Shown one piece after another: positions 27,265 through 36,975 of a DNA stretch of 64,000 nt. The stretch is from assembly GCA_002632265.1 (NCBI GenBank), contig NQOV01000006.1, positions 41,364-105,363 of the forward strand, in the 5' to 3' direction. Origin of the DNA: Rhodospirillaceae bacterium MC!. GTDB taxonomy: Bacteria; Pseudomonadota; Alphaproteobacteria; MC1. The first letter of the stretch is position 1; every line of letters starts with the position of its first letter. Made by a program: the position numbers and the translations under genes. Below the pieces are notes generated by a model, which saw only the letters and a list, made by a program, of their open reading frames with translations, was not told the DNA's origin and did not search any database.

Positions 27265-28452
27265 ATGAATGAACATAAAAGAAAATTTCTCGAATTATCC
27301 TTGGTATTTGCTGTGGTTTTTGCCATAGTATGGGCTTTAATATCATACATATATAGCCAATACTCTAAATATTATGTGGTACTAGATAGTAGTATCCATA
27401 TAAAATCCTACATTTTCGCTTTCTTTTTAAGTATTATTATTCTCACAAGCATATTGTTTTTTATCTTTAGAAAATTCCTAGAGAAAATGAAAATAATCGC
27501 TCATATTAATGATCGCTCTTCCCATGCTCATGTTGTGGTTAACAGTATGGGGATCATCTTTGTGTTAATTTTAGTACCTATACTTTACGCTGTCGATGTG
27601 AAGATCCCTGCTCATACAAAATTTTTAAGCATAATATCTTCGGCGAGTATTGTAATTGCCATAGTCTCTTTTTTAGATGATCTTAAGGAAATTAAATCCT
27701 TTTACCGTCTGCTAACTCAAGTGGTAGTTGTGGGAGTTAGTATGTATCTATGGCGACCTGCACACGGATATTTAGGTTTGGATTTCCCCATGTATATGGA
27801 TACAATCATAACATTCTTAGGTTGGGTTTTGTTCATTAATATCTATAATTTCATGGACGGTATCGACGGTGTAACAGGAATAGGAACAATTACCATATCC
27901 TTAGGAATTATCCTAATTATGACAACAATCACATTCTCATCAGGGCAAACCCCAACAATGTCTCATTTAAGAATGGTCTTTATTATGCTGATTCTCATTG
28001 CTACATCCCTATCTTTTTTGATATTTAATTGGCATAAATCATGGGGATTCATGGGGGATGTCGGCTCGGCTACTCTCGGATATATGTTGGCAGGATTCTT
28101 ATTGTATACCTCATCTCATGGACATTATGTGGATGCGGTAATCATTGCCAGCTATCAAATGGGAGACATTAGCTTTTCCATTATCCGTCTCCTAAATCGC
28201 AAGCAGAAACCTTGGGTTGCTCACCGAGATTTCCACTTCCACCGAGCCTTAAGAGCAGGATACTCACAACAACAAGTAATATTCATAATCTCCCTATGCG
28301 AAATCATCTTACTAGCCATTGCCACAACCCATATTATGTACAGATACAGTCCATATATAGCCTTTGCTTTAGGATTCACAACAACAGTAATATTCCTACT
28401 GTTCTTCCACATAACATTCGTAATAAAACGAAAACAAGATCCTAGTATTTAA
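27265..28452 (+). CDS. Undecaprenyl-phosphate sugar-1-phosphate transferase (MraY/WecA family)
   Basis: 395-residue polytopic membrane enzyme that transfers a sugar-1-phosphate (often GlcNAc-1-P) from UDP-sugar to undecaprenyl phosphate, the first lipid-linked step of a surface glycan. Family motifs are all visible: FLDDLKEIKSFYRLL (the DD motif), NIYNFMDGIDGVTG, FNWHKSWGFMGDVGSATLGY and the cytosolic HRDFHFHRALRAG loop. The last is typical of the WecA/WbpL side of the family rather than MraY. It may initiate the glycan built by the 1.6-7.8 kb cluster. The exact sugar is not determined. Confidence 0.9.
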   Translation: MNEHKRKFLELSLVFAVVFAIVWALISYIYSQYSKYYVVLDSSIHIKSYIFAFFLSIIILTSILFFIFRKFLEKMKIIAHINDRSSHAHVVVNSMGIIFVLILVPILYAVDVKIPAHTKFLSIISSASIVIAIVSFLDDLKEIKSFYRLLTQVVVVGVSMYLWRPAHGYLGLDFPMYMDTIITFLGWVLFINIYNFMDGIDGVTGIGTITISLGIILIMTTITFSSGQTPTMSHLRMVFIMLILIATSLSFLIFNWHKSWGFMGDVGSATLGYMLAGFLLYTSSHGHYVDAVIIASYQMGDISFSIIRLLNRKQKPWVAHRDFHFHRALRAGYSQQQVIFIISLCEIILLAIATTHIMYRYSPYIAFALGFTTTVIFLLFFHITFVIKRKQDPSI

Positions 28453-28487
28453 TGCTTTTTTGTTAAATACAAAGCTTGTTCGATCTC

Positions 28488-28523
28488 ATATTATAAAAGA
28501 ACATCACAAATAAAAAAGGTTTT
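28488..28523 (+). repeat. Partial copy of the interspersed repeat
   Basis: ATATTATAAAAGAACATCAC followed by AAATAAAAAAGG matches the reverse complement of the outer part of repeat unit A (23110-23155) and the copy at 50779-50861. The GGCC end is missing here. Confidence 0.6.
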
Positions 28524-28591
28524 TCATGGCTCTTTATAAGGCAACGATATTTTGTTGGTGATGTTTTCTTAGCATGTGGGATAACAATAAT

Positions 28592-28633
28592 ATAAAACAC
28601 TGGTTTAATAATTGTATTAAACCAGTGTTTTAT
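28592..28633. terminator. Bidirectional terminator hairpin
   Basis: A perfect 19-bp stem (28592-28610 with 28615-28633) and a 4-base loop, flanked by A- and T-rich tracts, sits between the convergent ends of the WecA-like gene and rnr. It can serve both. Confidence 0.85.
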
Positions 28634-28668
28634 ATTTTTATTACTATAAGTAATTATATGTAATATTA

Positions 28669-31600
28669 TTATTCTTTATTATTAGAATCATCAGGCTTGC
28701 CACTACGTGGGCTACGATCTTGTGATCCACGCTCTCGATCTCCGCCGAACCCACCACGTGAGCCACGCTCTCGATCGCCACCGAATCCACCACGTGAGCC
28801 ACGGTCTCGATCTCCGCCGAATCCACCACGTGATCCACGGTCTCGATCTCCGCCAAAGCCACCACGTGAGCCACGGTCTCGGTCGCCACCAAAGCCACCA
28901 CGTGAGCCACGGTCTCGATCGCCACCAAAGCCACCACGTGAGCCACGGTCTCGGTCTCCGCCGAACCCACCACGTGAGCCACGGTCTCGATCGCCACCAA
29001 AGCCACCACGTGAGCCACGGTCTCGATCTCCGCCGAATCCACCACGTGAGCCACGGTCTCGATCTCCGCCGAACCCACCACGTGAGCCACGGTCTCGATC
29101 TCCGCCGAATCCACCACGTGATCCACGGTCTCGATCTCCACCAAAGCCACCACGTGATCCACGGTCTCGATCGCCACCAAAGCCACCACGTGATCCACGG
29201 TCTCGATCTCCACCGAATCCACCACGTGATCCACGGTCTCGATCTCCACCAAAGCCACCACGTGATCCACGGTCTCGATCGCCACCGAATCCACCACGTG
29301 ATCCACGGTCTCGATCTCCACCAAAGCCACCACGTGAGCCACGGTCTCGATCTCCGCCGAACCCACCACGTGAGCCACGGTCTCGATCGCCACCGAACCC
29401 ACCACGTGATCCACGGTCTCGGTCTCCGCCGAATCCACCACGTGATCCACGGTCTCGATCTCCGCCGAACCCACCACGTGAGCCACGGTCTCGATCGCCA
29501 CCGAACCCACCACGTAAGCCACGGTCTCGATCTCCGCCAAAGCCACCACGTGAGCCACGGTCTCGGTCTCCGCCGAATCCACCACGTGATCCACGGTCTC
29601 GATCTCCGCCGAATCCACCACGTGAGCCACGGTCTCGATCTCCGCCAAAGCCACCACGTGAGCCACGGTCTCGGTCTCCGCCGAATCCACCACGTGATCC
29701 ACGGTCTCGATCTCCGCCGAACCCACCACGTGAGCCACGGTCTCGATCTCCACCAAAGCCACCACGTGAGCCACGGTCTCGGTCTCCGCCGAATCCACCA
29801 CGTGAGCCACGGTCTCGGTCGCCACCAAAGCCACCACGTGAGCCACGGTCTCGGTCTCTACCGCCAAAGCCACCACGTGAGCCACGGTCTCGGTCGCCTT
29901 CATGACGACGTTGAACGCCAGAACTTTTGGCATTTTTTGCTCGTTCTAGGATGTCTTCTGGTACATCATCGAATCTTGTATCAGGAAGAATTTCGAAAAG
30001 TAAACCGCCGAGTAGCACTTCAACTTCAATTAATTTCACTGGCACACTATCGCCTAAGCTATATTTTACGCCTGTAGCTTGCCCTATGTAGCGTTTAGTA
30101 TCTTGGTCGAAATTGTAGTAATCGTATGGTAATGTTCTAAGTGGCACTAAGCCCTCAATTCCACCAATGGGAATTTCCACAAATAATCCTGATGAAGTAA
30201 TGCCTGTGATTTTAGCTTGAAATTCTTCGTGTAAGCGATCTTTCATTAATTCCACACCATAGCGTTCTACGGTTTCACGCTCAACTTTTGCCGCTATGCG
30301 TTCGGTTTTGCTGATGTGTGCTGATATGTCATAGAATTCTTCATCCATATCTTCAGGCAAGCCGTCATTATTAATTTCCAGCTTCAAGCCTTTGATTAAG
30401 GCTCTATGGACCAATAGATCACTATAGCGACGAATGGGCGATGTGAAATGGGCATATTTTTCCAAATACAAACCAAAATGGCCCTCATTTTCAGGACTAT
30501 ACATGGCTTGAGATTGAGAACGTAAAACCATCATATTAATCATGTCGGCATATTCTGTATCTTTTGCCAGTTCGATAACCGCATTGAAATCCTTAGGAGT
30601 AATTTCTTCCTTATAGAAATCGTAATCCATTTCCAAACCAAATAGCAGATTTGAAAGGGATTGAATTTTCTCATAAGAGGGCGACGGATGAACTCGATAC
30701 ATACAAGGTTGTTTTAACTTCTCAAGGGTTTGAGCGGTTACCACGTTGGCGGTTACCATGAACTCTTCAATGATTTTGTTACTTTCGTATGATTCCTTTT
30801 GTGTGATATCTTCCACGGAATTATCATCATTGAAAGCCACCTTGTACTCGTTTGTATTAATATTTAATGTACCACGAGCATTTTTATTGACGCATAAAGC
30901 TTTATAAGCTCCAAAAATAGGCAATAGCGATTTTTCATAGATTTCGCTTTCCACCTCATCATTGGCATTTTCGTTATCTAAGGCCTCTTGCACTTGTTTA
31001 TAGGTTAAACGAGCGTGAGACTGCATTAAGCAACGCTTAATTTCTGAAGATTTGATATTACCTGCGTCATCGATATTAATGAAGGCCACCAACGCCCCAC
31101 GATCTTCCTTAGGATTTAAAGAACACCAGCCATTGGATAAAGCCGTAGGCAACATTGGGACAACACGATCAGGAAGATAAACCGAATTACCACGCTTTTG
31201 AGCTTCCACATCAAGGGGAGAATTGGGGGTTACGTAAGCGGATACATCGGCGATAGCTACCACCAATTCCCAACCGTCATCGGTTTCTTTGGCGAATACA
31301 GCGTCATCGAAATCACGAGCGTCTTCACCGTCGATAGTAACAAGTGGGATATCTCTAATATCTGTACGATGTTCGAGTGTAGGAGCTTGAGAATCTTCGG
31401 CTTGTTTTAGGGCGTCGGTTGGAAATTCTTGTGGGATGTTATGGCGTGCCAAAGTAATTTCGGATGCGATTTTCTTCCCACTAACATCGCCAAAGTTTTC
31501 CGCTAAGCTAACGATAGCCGAACGAGTGGAAGATTTTCTACGCTCGATCAATACTTTTAAAAGCATGCCGTCGCTTAGTTCTTGGTTTTCTGCCTTTTGC

Positions 31601-32265
31601 ATATTAAGGCGAATATCCCAATTACGCCAAGCACGCTGAACAGGTTCTAACACGCCATCCTTTAAGATACCGAAAATATATTCATCTGGTTCTCTTTCAA
31701 GAACTTTAATGATTTTCGCTTTGTACGTGCCGTCATTTTTGCGGATCAGCTTACAAAATATTTCCATACCAGAAATGAAGTTAGTTTCTTCATGACGTTC
31801 GGTGATATGTAATGATATTTTATACTCACTGGCAGATTCTTCCTTATCGTTGGTATCAGCTACCACCATAAGGACTTCGCCTGTTTCTTTATCTACGTTA
31901 TATACTTCAAGCATGGCAGTTGGTGGAAGTTTTGTTTTTCTCTCGAAGGTAACTTGTCCGCCTTCTACCATGTATCCTTTACGATTGCCTAAGACTTTTT
32001 CTTCTTCTTTTAGGCGTTCCATTGTTTCTTTAAGTAATTCTCTGTGTTCTTCTAACTGGAATTCCTTTATAAGATCTCTCTTGTTTGGTGCTACTGCACA
32101 TATTTTTATAAAGTTGATTATTTCGTCATCAGTAGGGAATTCTACTGGGCTTGTGTATTGGTCTTGTTCTTGATATTCTTCTTGATATTCTTCTTGATTG
32201 TTATTGTTAAGGTTAATATTATTATTCTCATCGATATTCTCGATGTCGTCCATATGATCAGTCAT
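28669..32265 (-). CDS. rnr: Ribonuclease R with a giant Arg/Gly repeat tail
   Basis: 3'-5' exoribonuclease of the RNB family that degrades structured RNA. The N-terminal ~800 residues are a normal RNase R: cold-shock-like region, RNB domain with the metal-site block [14 protein letters not shown], and an S1 domain ([18 protein letters not shown]). The C-terminal ~400 residues are about 32 tandem copies of a 12-residue unit, [12 protein letters not shown], ending in a short acidic and basic tail. The usual Lys-rich tail of RNase R is thus replaced by an RGG-box-like, probably disordered, RNA-binding extension. I use the ATG at 32265 (MTDHMDD); a GTG at 32280 is in the same frame. Confidence 0.95.
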   Translation of the reverse strand: MTDHMDDIENIDENNNINLNNNNQEEYQEEYQEQDQYTSPVEFPTDDEIINFIKICAVAPNKRDLIKEFQLEEHRELLKETMERLKEEEKVLGNRKGYMVEGGQVTFERKTKLPPTAMLEVYNVDKETGEVLMVVADTNDKEESASEYKISLHITERHEETNFISGMEIFCKLIRKNDGTYKAKIIKVLEREPDEYIFGILKDGVLEPVQRAWRNWDIRLNMQKAENQELSDGMLLKVLIERRKSSTRSAIVSLAENFGDVSGKKIASEITLARHNIPQEFPTDALKQAEDSQAPTLEHRTDIRDIPLVTIDGEDARDFDDAVFAKETDDGWELVVAIADVSAYVTPNSPLDVEAQKRGNSVYLPDRVVPMLPTALSNGWCSLNPKEDRGALVAFINIDDAGNIKSSEIKRCLMQSHARLTYKQVQEALDNENANDEVESEIYEKSLLPIFGAYKALCVNKNARGTLNINTNEYKVAFNDDNSVEDITQKESYESNKIIEEFMVTANVVTAQTLEKLKQPCMYRVHPSPSYEKIQSLSNLLFGLEMDYDFYKEEITPKDFNAVIELAKDTEYADMINMMVLRSQSQAMYSPENEGHFGLYLEKYAHFTSPIRRYSDLLVHRALIKGLKLEINNDGLPEDMDEEFYDISAHISKTERIAAKVERETVERYGVELMKDRLHEEFQAKITGITSSGLFVEIPIGGIEGLVPLRTLPYDYYNFDQDTKRYIGQATGVKYSLGDSVPVKLIEVEVLLGGLLFEILPDTRFDDVPEDILERAKNAKSSGVQRRHEGDRDRGSRGGFGGRDRDRGSRGGFGGDRDRGSRGGFGGDRDRGSRGGFGGDRDRGSRGGFGGDRDRGSRGGFGGDRDRGSRGGFGGDRDRGSRGGFGGDRDRGSRGGFGGDRDRGSRGGFGGDRDRGLRGGFGGDRDRGSRGGFGGDRDRGSRGGFGGDRDRGSRGGFGGDRDRGSRGGFGGDRDRGSRGGFGGDRDRGSRGGFGGDRDRGSRGGFGGDRDRGSRGGFGGDRDRGSRGGFGGDRDRGSRGGFGGDRDRGSRGGFGGDRDRGSRGGFGGDRDRGSRGGFGGDRDRGSRGGFGGDRDRGSRGGFGGDRDRGSRGGFGGDRDRGSRGGFGGDRDRGSRGGFGGDRDRGSRGGFGGDRDRGSRGGFGGDRERGSRGGFGGDRERGSQDRSPRSGKPDDSNNKE
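28730..29900 (-). repeat. 36-bp tandem repeat array inside rnr
   Basis: About 32 copies of a 36-base unit, each with CCACCACGTGA or CCACCACGTGATCC and a CGATCTCCGCC or CGATCGCCACC half. Sub-variants are shuffled along the array, which suggests unequal exchange or slippage. Because the unit is a multiple of three, three other frames also stay open for about 400 codons; these are not genes. Confidence 0.95.
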
Positions 32266-32280
32266 TATTATTGCTTTCAC

Positions 32281-32526
32281 TCTCTAGGTATTATGCACTA
32301 GGATTATAAGTAATCTTATAATCTCTTAAGTCATAATTTATATAAAAAAATCATTTTCGTTTTAGTCAGATATTAACGTGAGTAAAACTACTTCTGAATG
32401 TAGAATTATGAATAAATTGTCAGAAGTTTGAAGTATAATTTTTCAAACGTAGATATTAATTTTTAAATTCATAATAAAAACATGGTAACACTATAATATT
32501 CATTTGTCTATAAATATTTATTTTAT
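32281..32526. other. AT-rich gap upstream of rnr
   Basis: It contains no gene. It should hold the rnr promoter and the end of the upstream lipoprotein transcript's neighbour region; no strong motif was found. Confidence 0.35.
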
Positions 32527-33006
32527 TTATTGATTTTGATCATCTGATACATATCTAAAGCCTAGTTTTTTCAAGCATTCCGCTTGATATTGGCGAGTTA
32601 ATTTATATTGATTTTCGCTTGAATGAAGTTTTAATATTAAATGCTCATGGCGGAATCGTTCCCTATTATTTTTCTTAGGGAAACGAGATAAACGATCATC
32701 TAAAACCGCAATACGCTCTAGGGCTTTTCTGCGAGCCTTACGGTAACATTCTTCCCTAGTTGGTTGTAGGTCGTCTTTCGCTATATTATAAGGTGGAATC
32801 CAAACATCTATGATAGTTTCATGACTATTGGGATCAATGGATTTTACTTTGATCGCACGTTTATTTTGAATCTGATAAACAGGGCCTGCAGTAACAATAT
32901 ATTGCCCTGGACCAACTGCATATGTACCGAATCTTGTTGCCATTTGACAACCTGTCATTGGCAACAAGAATAATATAGATCCTAATGATAATATTAATTT
33001 TTTCAT
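32527..33006 (-). CDS. Small lipoprotein of unknown function
   Basis: 159 residues with a lipoprotein signal peptide (MKKLILSLGSILFLLPMTGC, lipid-modified Cys20). The mature part begins with a small beta-type segment (GPGQYIVTAGPVYQI) and continues with a strongly basic helical region containing KARRKALERIAVLDDRLSRF. I do not recognise a family. It is transcribed alone, 112 bases after queE in the opposite direction of any operon logic (the queE terminator lies between). It is probably attached to the inner face of the outer membrane. Confidence 0.7.
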   Translation of the reverse strand: MKKLILSLGSILFLLPMTGCQMATRFGTYAVGPGQYIVTAGPVYQIQNKRAIKVKSIDPNSHETIIDVWIPPYNIAKDDLQPTREECYRKARRKALERIAVLDDRLSRFPKKNNRERFRHEHLILKLHSSENQYKLTRQYQAECLKKLGFRYVSDDQNQ

Positions 33007-33071
33007 GCTTTACACTTTACATACTTGTACGTATATTTCATATACCTTGAACCCTATTCCTGCAAAAACCA

Positions 33072-33113
33072 TGCCAAAATTAACTAAGATGTATTTCTTA
33101 GTTAATTTTGGCA
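33072..33113 (-). terminator. Rho-independent terminator of queD-queE
   Basis: A perfect 18-bp stem (33072-33089 with 33096-33113), 6-base loop, followed on the minus strand by TGGTTTTTGC. It lies directly behind the queE stop. Confidence 0.85.
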
Positions 33114-33117
33114 ATTC

Positions 33118-33843
33118 TTATTTGGCACGTTGGTTTCCGTAGGCGTAGACATGAAGTTGGGGAAGTACTCTTACATTTACTAGGTTGTCTTGGCCCGCTT
33201 TTTCCATGAGCCATTTTAATTTTTCTGATAGGATGTTGAGATCTACGTCTTTTTCTGGCTCTACTTGATTATTTCCCACTTGTAAGATAAATGGAATTTT
33301 TGGGAAATCTTTGTAAATTTCCTTGTGAAGATCTAGGGCGAATTTATAATCCAGCTCGTCAAATATCACGACTTTTAGGAATGTTTTTGTTGTGATATTT
33401 GCTTTTTTTAGCGAGTGTTTTATATCTTGAATTTTCGTCTCTACTTTTGCCGATGGTGGTTTGGGGCTTATGGCTAGAACTTCCAACTTAGAAAACCATT
33501 CTTTAGATACAGATCCTTGAGTTTCTAGGGCGAATTTATAACCCATTTCGTGGCCTAGATCTAGAAGTTCATTGAGATCTTGCAATGCTGGATTTCCGCC
33601 CGAAATGGTTATTGTACATTTTTTTTTAGTGAGTTTTTGCACTTCTTCCATGATCTCGTAAGCGGTTAATTTATGCCATTGATCTTTATATATGGGATCT
33701 ACTGCATGGAGAGTATCACACCATGCACATTTAAAATCACAACTTGCCAGACGTACAAATACGGTAAATGTTCCTATTTCTAGCCCTTCCCCTTGGAATG
33801 TTGGTCCGAATATTTCATTTACCACTAATTTTTTACTAACCAC
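33118..33843 (-). CDS. queE: 7-carboxy-7-deazaguanine synthase
   Basis: Radical-SAM enzyme that contracts carboxy-tetrahydropterin to 7-carboxy-7-deazaguanine, the second dedicated step to queuosine. The cluster motif CDFKCAWCD (C-x3-C-x2-C) lies near residue 34, after the substrate segment FGPTFQGEG; TISGGNPAL is the SAM-binding GGE-like motif. 241 residues is a usual length. It follows queD by 26 bases, so both act in one operon on consecutive steps. queC and tgt are not in the window; queA is at 47.3 kb. Confidence 0.94.
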   Translation of the reverse strand: MVSKKLVVNEIFGPTFQGEGLEIGTFTVFVRLASCDFKCAWCDTLHAVDPIYKDQWHKLTAYEIMEEVQKLTKKKCTITISGGNPALQDLNELLDLGHEMGYKFALETQGSVSKEWFSKLEVLAISPKPPSAKVETKIQDIKHSLKKANITTKTFLKVVIFDELDYKFALDLHKEIYKDFPKIPFILQVGNNQVEPEKDVDLNILSEKLKWLMEKAGQDNLVNVRVLPQLHVYAYGNQRAK

Positions 33844-33869
33844 TTTTATATTTTCCTTTATTCTTTGCT

Positions 33870-34229
33870 TTATTCTTTGCTATATTCTGCCCAAGTTTTG
33901 GCGGTTTCTGAAACTCTTATTTTATGAGTTTGCGGCCAACGATTTTTACACCACTCATATAAGGTCTTGGCGATGTTTTCGGCGGTGGTTGGGGTTTCCT
34001 TATAGATATCATTTAAATGTTTATGATCATAATTGGTATCTAGAAAGTTTTTAAGTTCATTTAGTTCCGTATAATCTACAACAAAACCGAATTCATTCAA
34101 GCTTTTAGATTGTAAGATAACTTCTACTACATAATTATGCCCATGTAAGTTATGACATTTATGACTCTGTGGTAAGTTCTCCAACCTATGGGACGCAGAA
34201 AACTCAAAACGTTTAGCGATAGTATACAT
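33870..34229 (-). CDS. queD: 6-carboxytetrahydropterin synthase
   Basis: Zinc enzyme that turns dihydroneopterin triphosphate into 6-carboxytetrahydropterin, the first step to preQ0/queuosine. The zinc-binding histidines are in FSASHRL and HNLHGHNY, and the catalytic cysteine in SHKCHNLHGH. DYTELNELKNFLDTNYDHKHLND is the second conserved block. The 119 residues match the short bacterial form. No preQ1 riboswitch was seen upstream. Confidence 0.94.
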   Translation of the reverse strand: MYTIAKRFEFSASHRLENLPQSHKCHNLHGHNYVVEVILQSKSLNEFGFVVDYTELNELKNFLDTNYDHKHLNDIYKETPTTAENIAKTLYEWCKNRWPQTHKIRVSETAKTWAEYSKE

Positions 34230-34348
34230 TTATTTAGGACTCTTTTCTTTTATATGATCTTATTATATATTATGTTTATATATTATGTGTAATGTGTGAA
34301 AAACTATAACATATTAGTGAATGAATTACTAGAGAATATTTTTTAGCA

Positions 34349-36277
34349 TTATTTATCTTGATCAAAAACATAACCCGATAACTCTAACATCTTAGTAAAA
34401 AATTGTATATTGGTTAATGAGGGATTAAAAAGCATAGTTTCAGGTATGGCACTAATTAGATCTGTACGGAAAGTAGTAAGTTTATCTATATTATTGGGAA
34501 TTTCTCTTAGATCTTTCATGCAGTCTTCTGGGGTATCATATACATATTCCTCATACATGCTAAGGGTTGATAATATGGATAAAGCTAGGGAATCATTACT
34601 TAAACCATGACGGACATAATACACAGATATCCCCATATATAAAGCTGTAGCCATGGCTTGGGGATAGACTTTTGCTCCATTTAAGAAAACATCAATATAG
34701 CCGAAAAATTCATCCTTTAGATCTAGCTGGTTTGCTTTATCTTGTGGATCATTTTCAAGAAAAAAGATTTGATCTAGTAAATTTTCCCCATTAAAATGAG
34801 ATATTAATTCCTGTTTATATTCTTGATCGATCTCATTCATGTAACCAAAAATCACACGGATATTTTTTGATGATTTTAAAGTATCTGTAATACTAGCGAT
34901 GTAATCAGGAGTGATATTACGTTTGTCGGCTATCATGCCAATGGTTAGAATCTTAGAACTGGTTATCGGCGGTTGGGTATAACGTTCATAGGTTGGCGGA
35001 TCATAGGCGATAAAGGAGTCAAGATTAAGAACATCTAACTTATCAAGATCTGGAGTCTTTAGGATATTCTTATTATCTGAAATTAATAATCTGTTGCTTT
35101 GCGGTTTAACTTCGCTATCAAATAAGGATATTTTGCAATCCACAATGTTATCATAATCATACATTAAGGTAGAATTTTTGGCGTTTTCGTAGGTGGCATC
35201 AATGAGAATATCCAAACCCTCGCCCCTAATGATCATAGCTGATGATTGATAATTCTCATAATATAAACTACGATATTTACAATCATTTTTATCAAATAAA
35301 TCTCGCACTTTAATATTTTCCGAACCAAGATCATATATGGTTAAAGAAAAGTTTTGAGGAACAGCACTAATGGCAAGCAAAGCCGATAAATACTCACTAT
35401 CCATATGATTATCAATAATCATTCCCATATTACAATAAAATTCTTCGTTATTGATATCATTTAAGCGAATTGGTTTTTTATCCTTAGCAAGGGTTTGTAT
35501 TTTTTCTTGGATCTTGGGATCTTTTTTAAGATAATAATTGAGAATTTCACTTTGGATTTTATCATCTAAATTATCCGAATGTCCATTTTTTAATTGGTTT
35601 AACTGGGATAATTCCTTAAGATAATCTTGGAAATCGTCCATTTTAGCTAATTTTAATGCAAGTTCCATTAATAATTTAAGTTGTTCTTTTTTATCTTGGG
35701 CATTATTGTAGGATATCTTAAGAGCTTCATATGCCAAATCATAGTCCAAGATATTATAGTAAGCTTTTCCCAAATATAAGAACAAATCAGCATTATCTTT
35801 TGCCGAATTCGCAAACTTTAACGCCGAATTTATACACTCATAATAACGCCCATTTTCAAAGAATCTTAAAACTTTCTTTAAGTTTTCCTCAATATCGCTA
35901 TCATCATATAATCCTTGATAATTCATGATATACGAATCTAATAGGTAATCTATATGGGGATGTGGCTTTAAAAATTCTGACGTTTTAGCATAGGATAAAG
36001 CAAGATCCTTTTCTTGTAACGCAACAAAAGTAATTGCAATGGCGTCCGCATATTCTTGTACGGTTTTGTTTAACTCCCACGCTGTGGAAAAATATTCCAT
36101 TGCCAACTTGTAATTCCCAAGATTATAAGCATAATGTCCTAAAAGAAATACGGCCTCGTCATGCTCTGAATTATTTTGCATGATCTCTTCTAGTTCTGCC
36201 ATAAATTTTGTATAATCCTTATACTTAAGATGAATAACTAATTCTTGCACTGCTCGATAATATTCTTGAGTTTTCAT
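34349..36277 (-). CDS. TPR protein with degenerate GT41 (OGT/SPINDLY)-like C-terminus
   Basis: 642 residues, cytoplasmic. Residues ~1-210 are helical TPR-type repeats (for example AVFLLGHYAYNLGNYKLAMEYF). The C-terminal half follows the layout of bacterial O-GlcNAc-transferase-like proteins: GEGLDILIDATYENAKNSTL corresponds to the first Rossmann block and DVFLNGAKVYPQAMATALYM to the late UDP-binding block. The key His and Lys of active GT41 enzymes are not evident, so it may be a degenerate or divergent glycosyltransferase. It is a stand-alone gene, and neighbouring genes do not reveal a target. Confidence 0.65.
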   Translation of the reverse strand: MKTQEYYRAVQELVIHLKYKDYTKFMAELEEIMQNNSEHDEAVFLLGHYAYNLGNYKLAMEYFSTAWELNKTVQEYADAIAITFVALQEKDLALSYAKTSEFLKPHPHIDYLLDSYIMNYQGLYDDSDIEENLKKVLRFFENGRYYECINSALKFANSAKDNADLFLYLGKAYYNILDYDLAYEALKISYNNAQDKKEQLKLLMELALKLAKMDDFQDYLKELSQLNQLKNGHSDNLDDKIQSEILNYYLKKDPKIQEKIQTLAKDKKPIRLNDINNEEFYCNMGMIIDNHMDSEYLSALLAISAVPQNFSLTIYDLGSENIKVRDLFDKNDCKYRSLYYENYQSSAMIIRGEGLDILIDATYENAKNSTLMYDYDNIVDCKISLFDSEVKPQSNRLLISDNKNILKTPDLDKLDVLNLDSFIAYDPPTYERYTQPPITSSKILTIGMIADKRNITPDYIASITDTLKSSKNIRVIFGYMNEIDQEYKQELISHFNGENLLDQIFFLENDPQDKANQLDLKDEFFGYIDVFLNGAKVYPQAMATALYMGISVYYVRHGLSNDSLALSILSTLSMYEEYVYDTPEDCMKDLREIPNNIDKLTTFRTDLISAIPETMLFNPSLTNIQFFTKMLELSGYVFDQDK

Positions 36278-36321
36278 TTCGTTTTATCCTTTAGCTCTCT
36301 TTTTTCTTATAAACACACGTT

Positions 36322-36969
36322 TTACATATGGATACAGTATAACAAGAAAACTAACCAATTAAAAGAAAAAAATTTCAAGCGATAAGCTTGACGTAGTAAA
36401 CTCTGTTTTATGTAATACTTATGTTTTAAGAGAAGTTTTATTACTTCAAGATTCTTGTTATATAAAATAGCGTACATTAAAGGGGATATACCGTTGTCAT
36501 CTGTAATATTTATGTCTGCTCCTGCTTGTAATAATGTGGCGATAATTTTAGGGTTGGGATTGTATCTGCTGGCGTAAAGTAAGGGTGTGTATAGCAGTGA
36601 ATTTTTTGCGTTAACTTTAGCTCCTGCCTTTAATAACGCTTGAATTACTAAAGGATTGGAATTGGACATACTAGCATAGATTAATGGTGTGATAGCGTCA
36701 TTATCTTCCACCTTAAAATCTGCTCCTGCCTTAAGTAAAAGATTGATTATCTTAGGATTAGTATTATAAGCACTGGCATACATTAAAGGTGTTAAGCCAT
36801 AATCATCACGAGCATTTACGCTCGCACCGTCATTTATGGCTTGTTTTATTCGTGCTATGCTTATGGTTTTTGCATTATATTTATTGATAAATAAGCCTTG
36901 ATCTGATTCCTTAGATGAAAAACCAGTTATCAAGAAAAAACTAACAAAGATAAACAAAATTTTTAACAT
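36322..36969 (-). CDS. Exported ankyrin-repeat protein, short
   Basis: 215 residues: an N-terminal signal-like hydrophobic stretch (MLKILFIFVSFFLITGFS) without a lipobox cysteine, about five ankyrin repeats (DDYGLTPLMYASAYNTNPKI and variants), and a hydrophobic end with FNWLVFLLYC that could be a membrane anchor. It is 6 bases behind the large ankyrin lipoprotein gene, and its mature N-terminus (INKYNAKTISIARIKQAIND) is related to that of the neighbour (ITKENANTITVAEIKQILKD), so the pair arose by duplication. Function is unknown; protein-protein binding in the periplasm or at the surface is likely. Confidence 0.75.
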   Translation of the reverse strand: MLKILFIFVSFFLITGFSSKESDQGLFINKYNAKTISIARIKQAINDGASVNARDDYGLTPLMYASAYNTNPKIINLLLKAGADFKVEDNDAITPLIYASMSNSNPLVIQALLKAGAKVNAKNSLLYTPLLYASRYNPNPKIIATLLQAGADINITDDNGISPLMYAILYNKNLEVIKLLLKHKYYIKQSLLRQAYRLKFFSFNWLVFLLYCIHM

Positions 36970-36975
36970 AATACT

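Noticed and set aside
28730..29900. CRISPR array
   Set aside because: The 36-bp period is suggestive, but units are contiguous without unique spacers and encode protein in the rnr frame.
28644..29933. 429-, 402- and 456-codon frames over the rnr repeat array
   Set aside because: They exist because the 36-bp repeat unit is a multiple of three; the RNase R frame explains the region.
34230..34348. preQ1 riboswitch before queD
   Set aside because: The leader is AT-rich with no recognisable aptamer stem or conserved loop.
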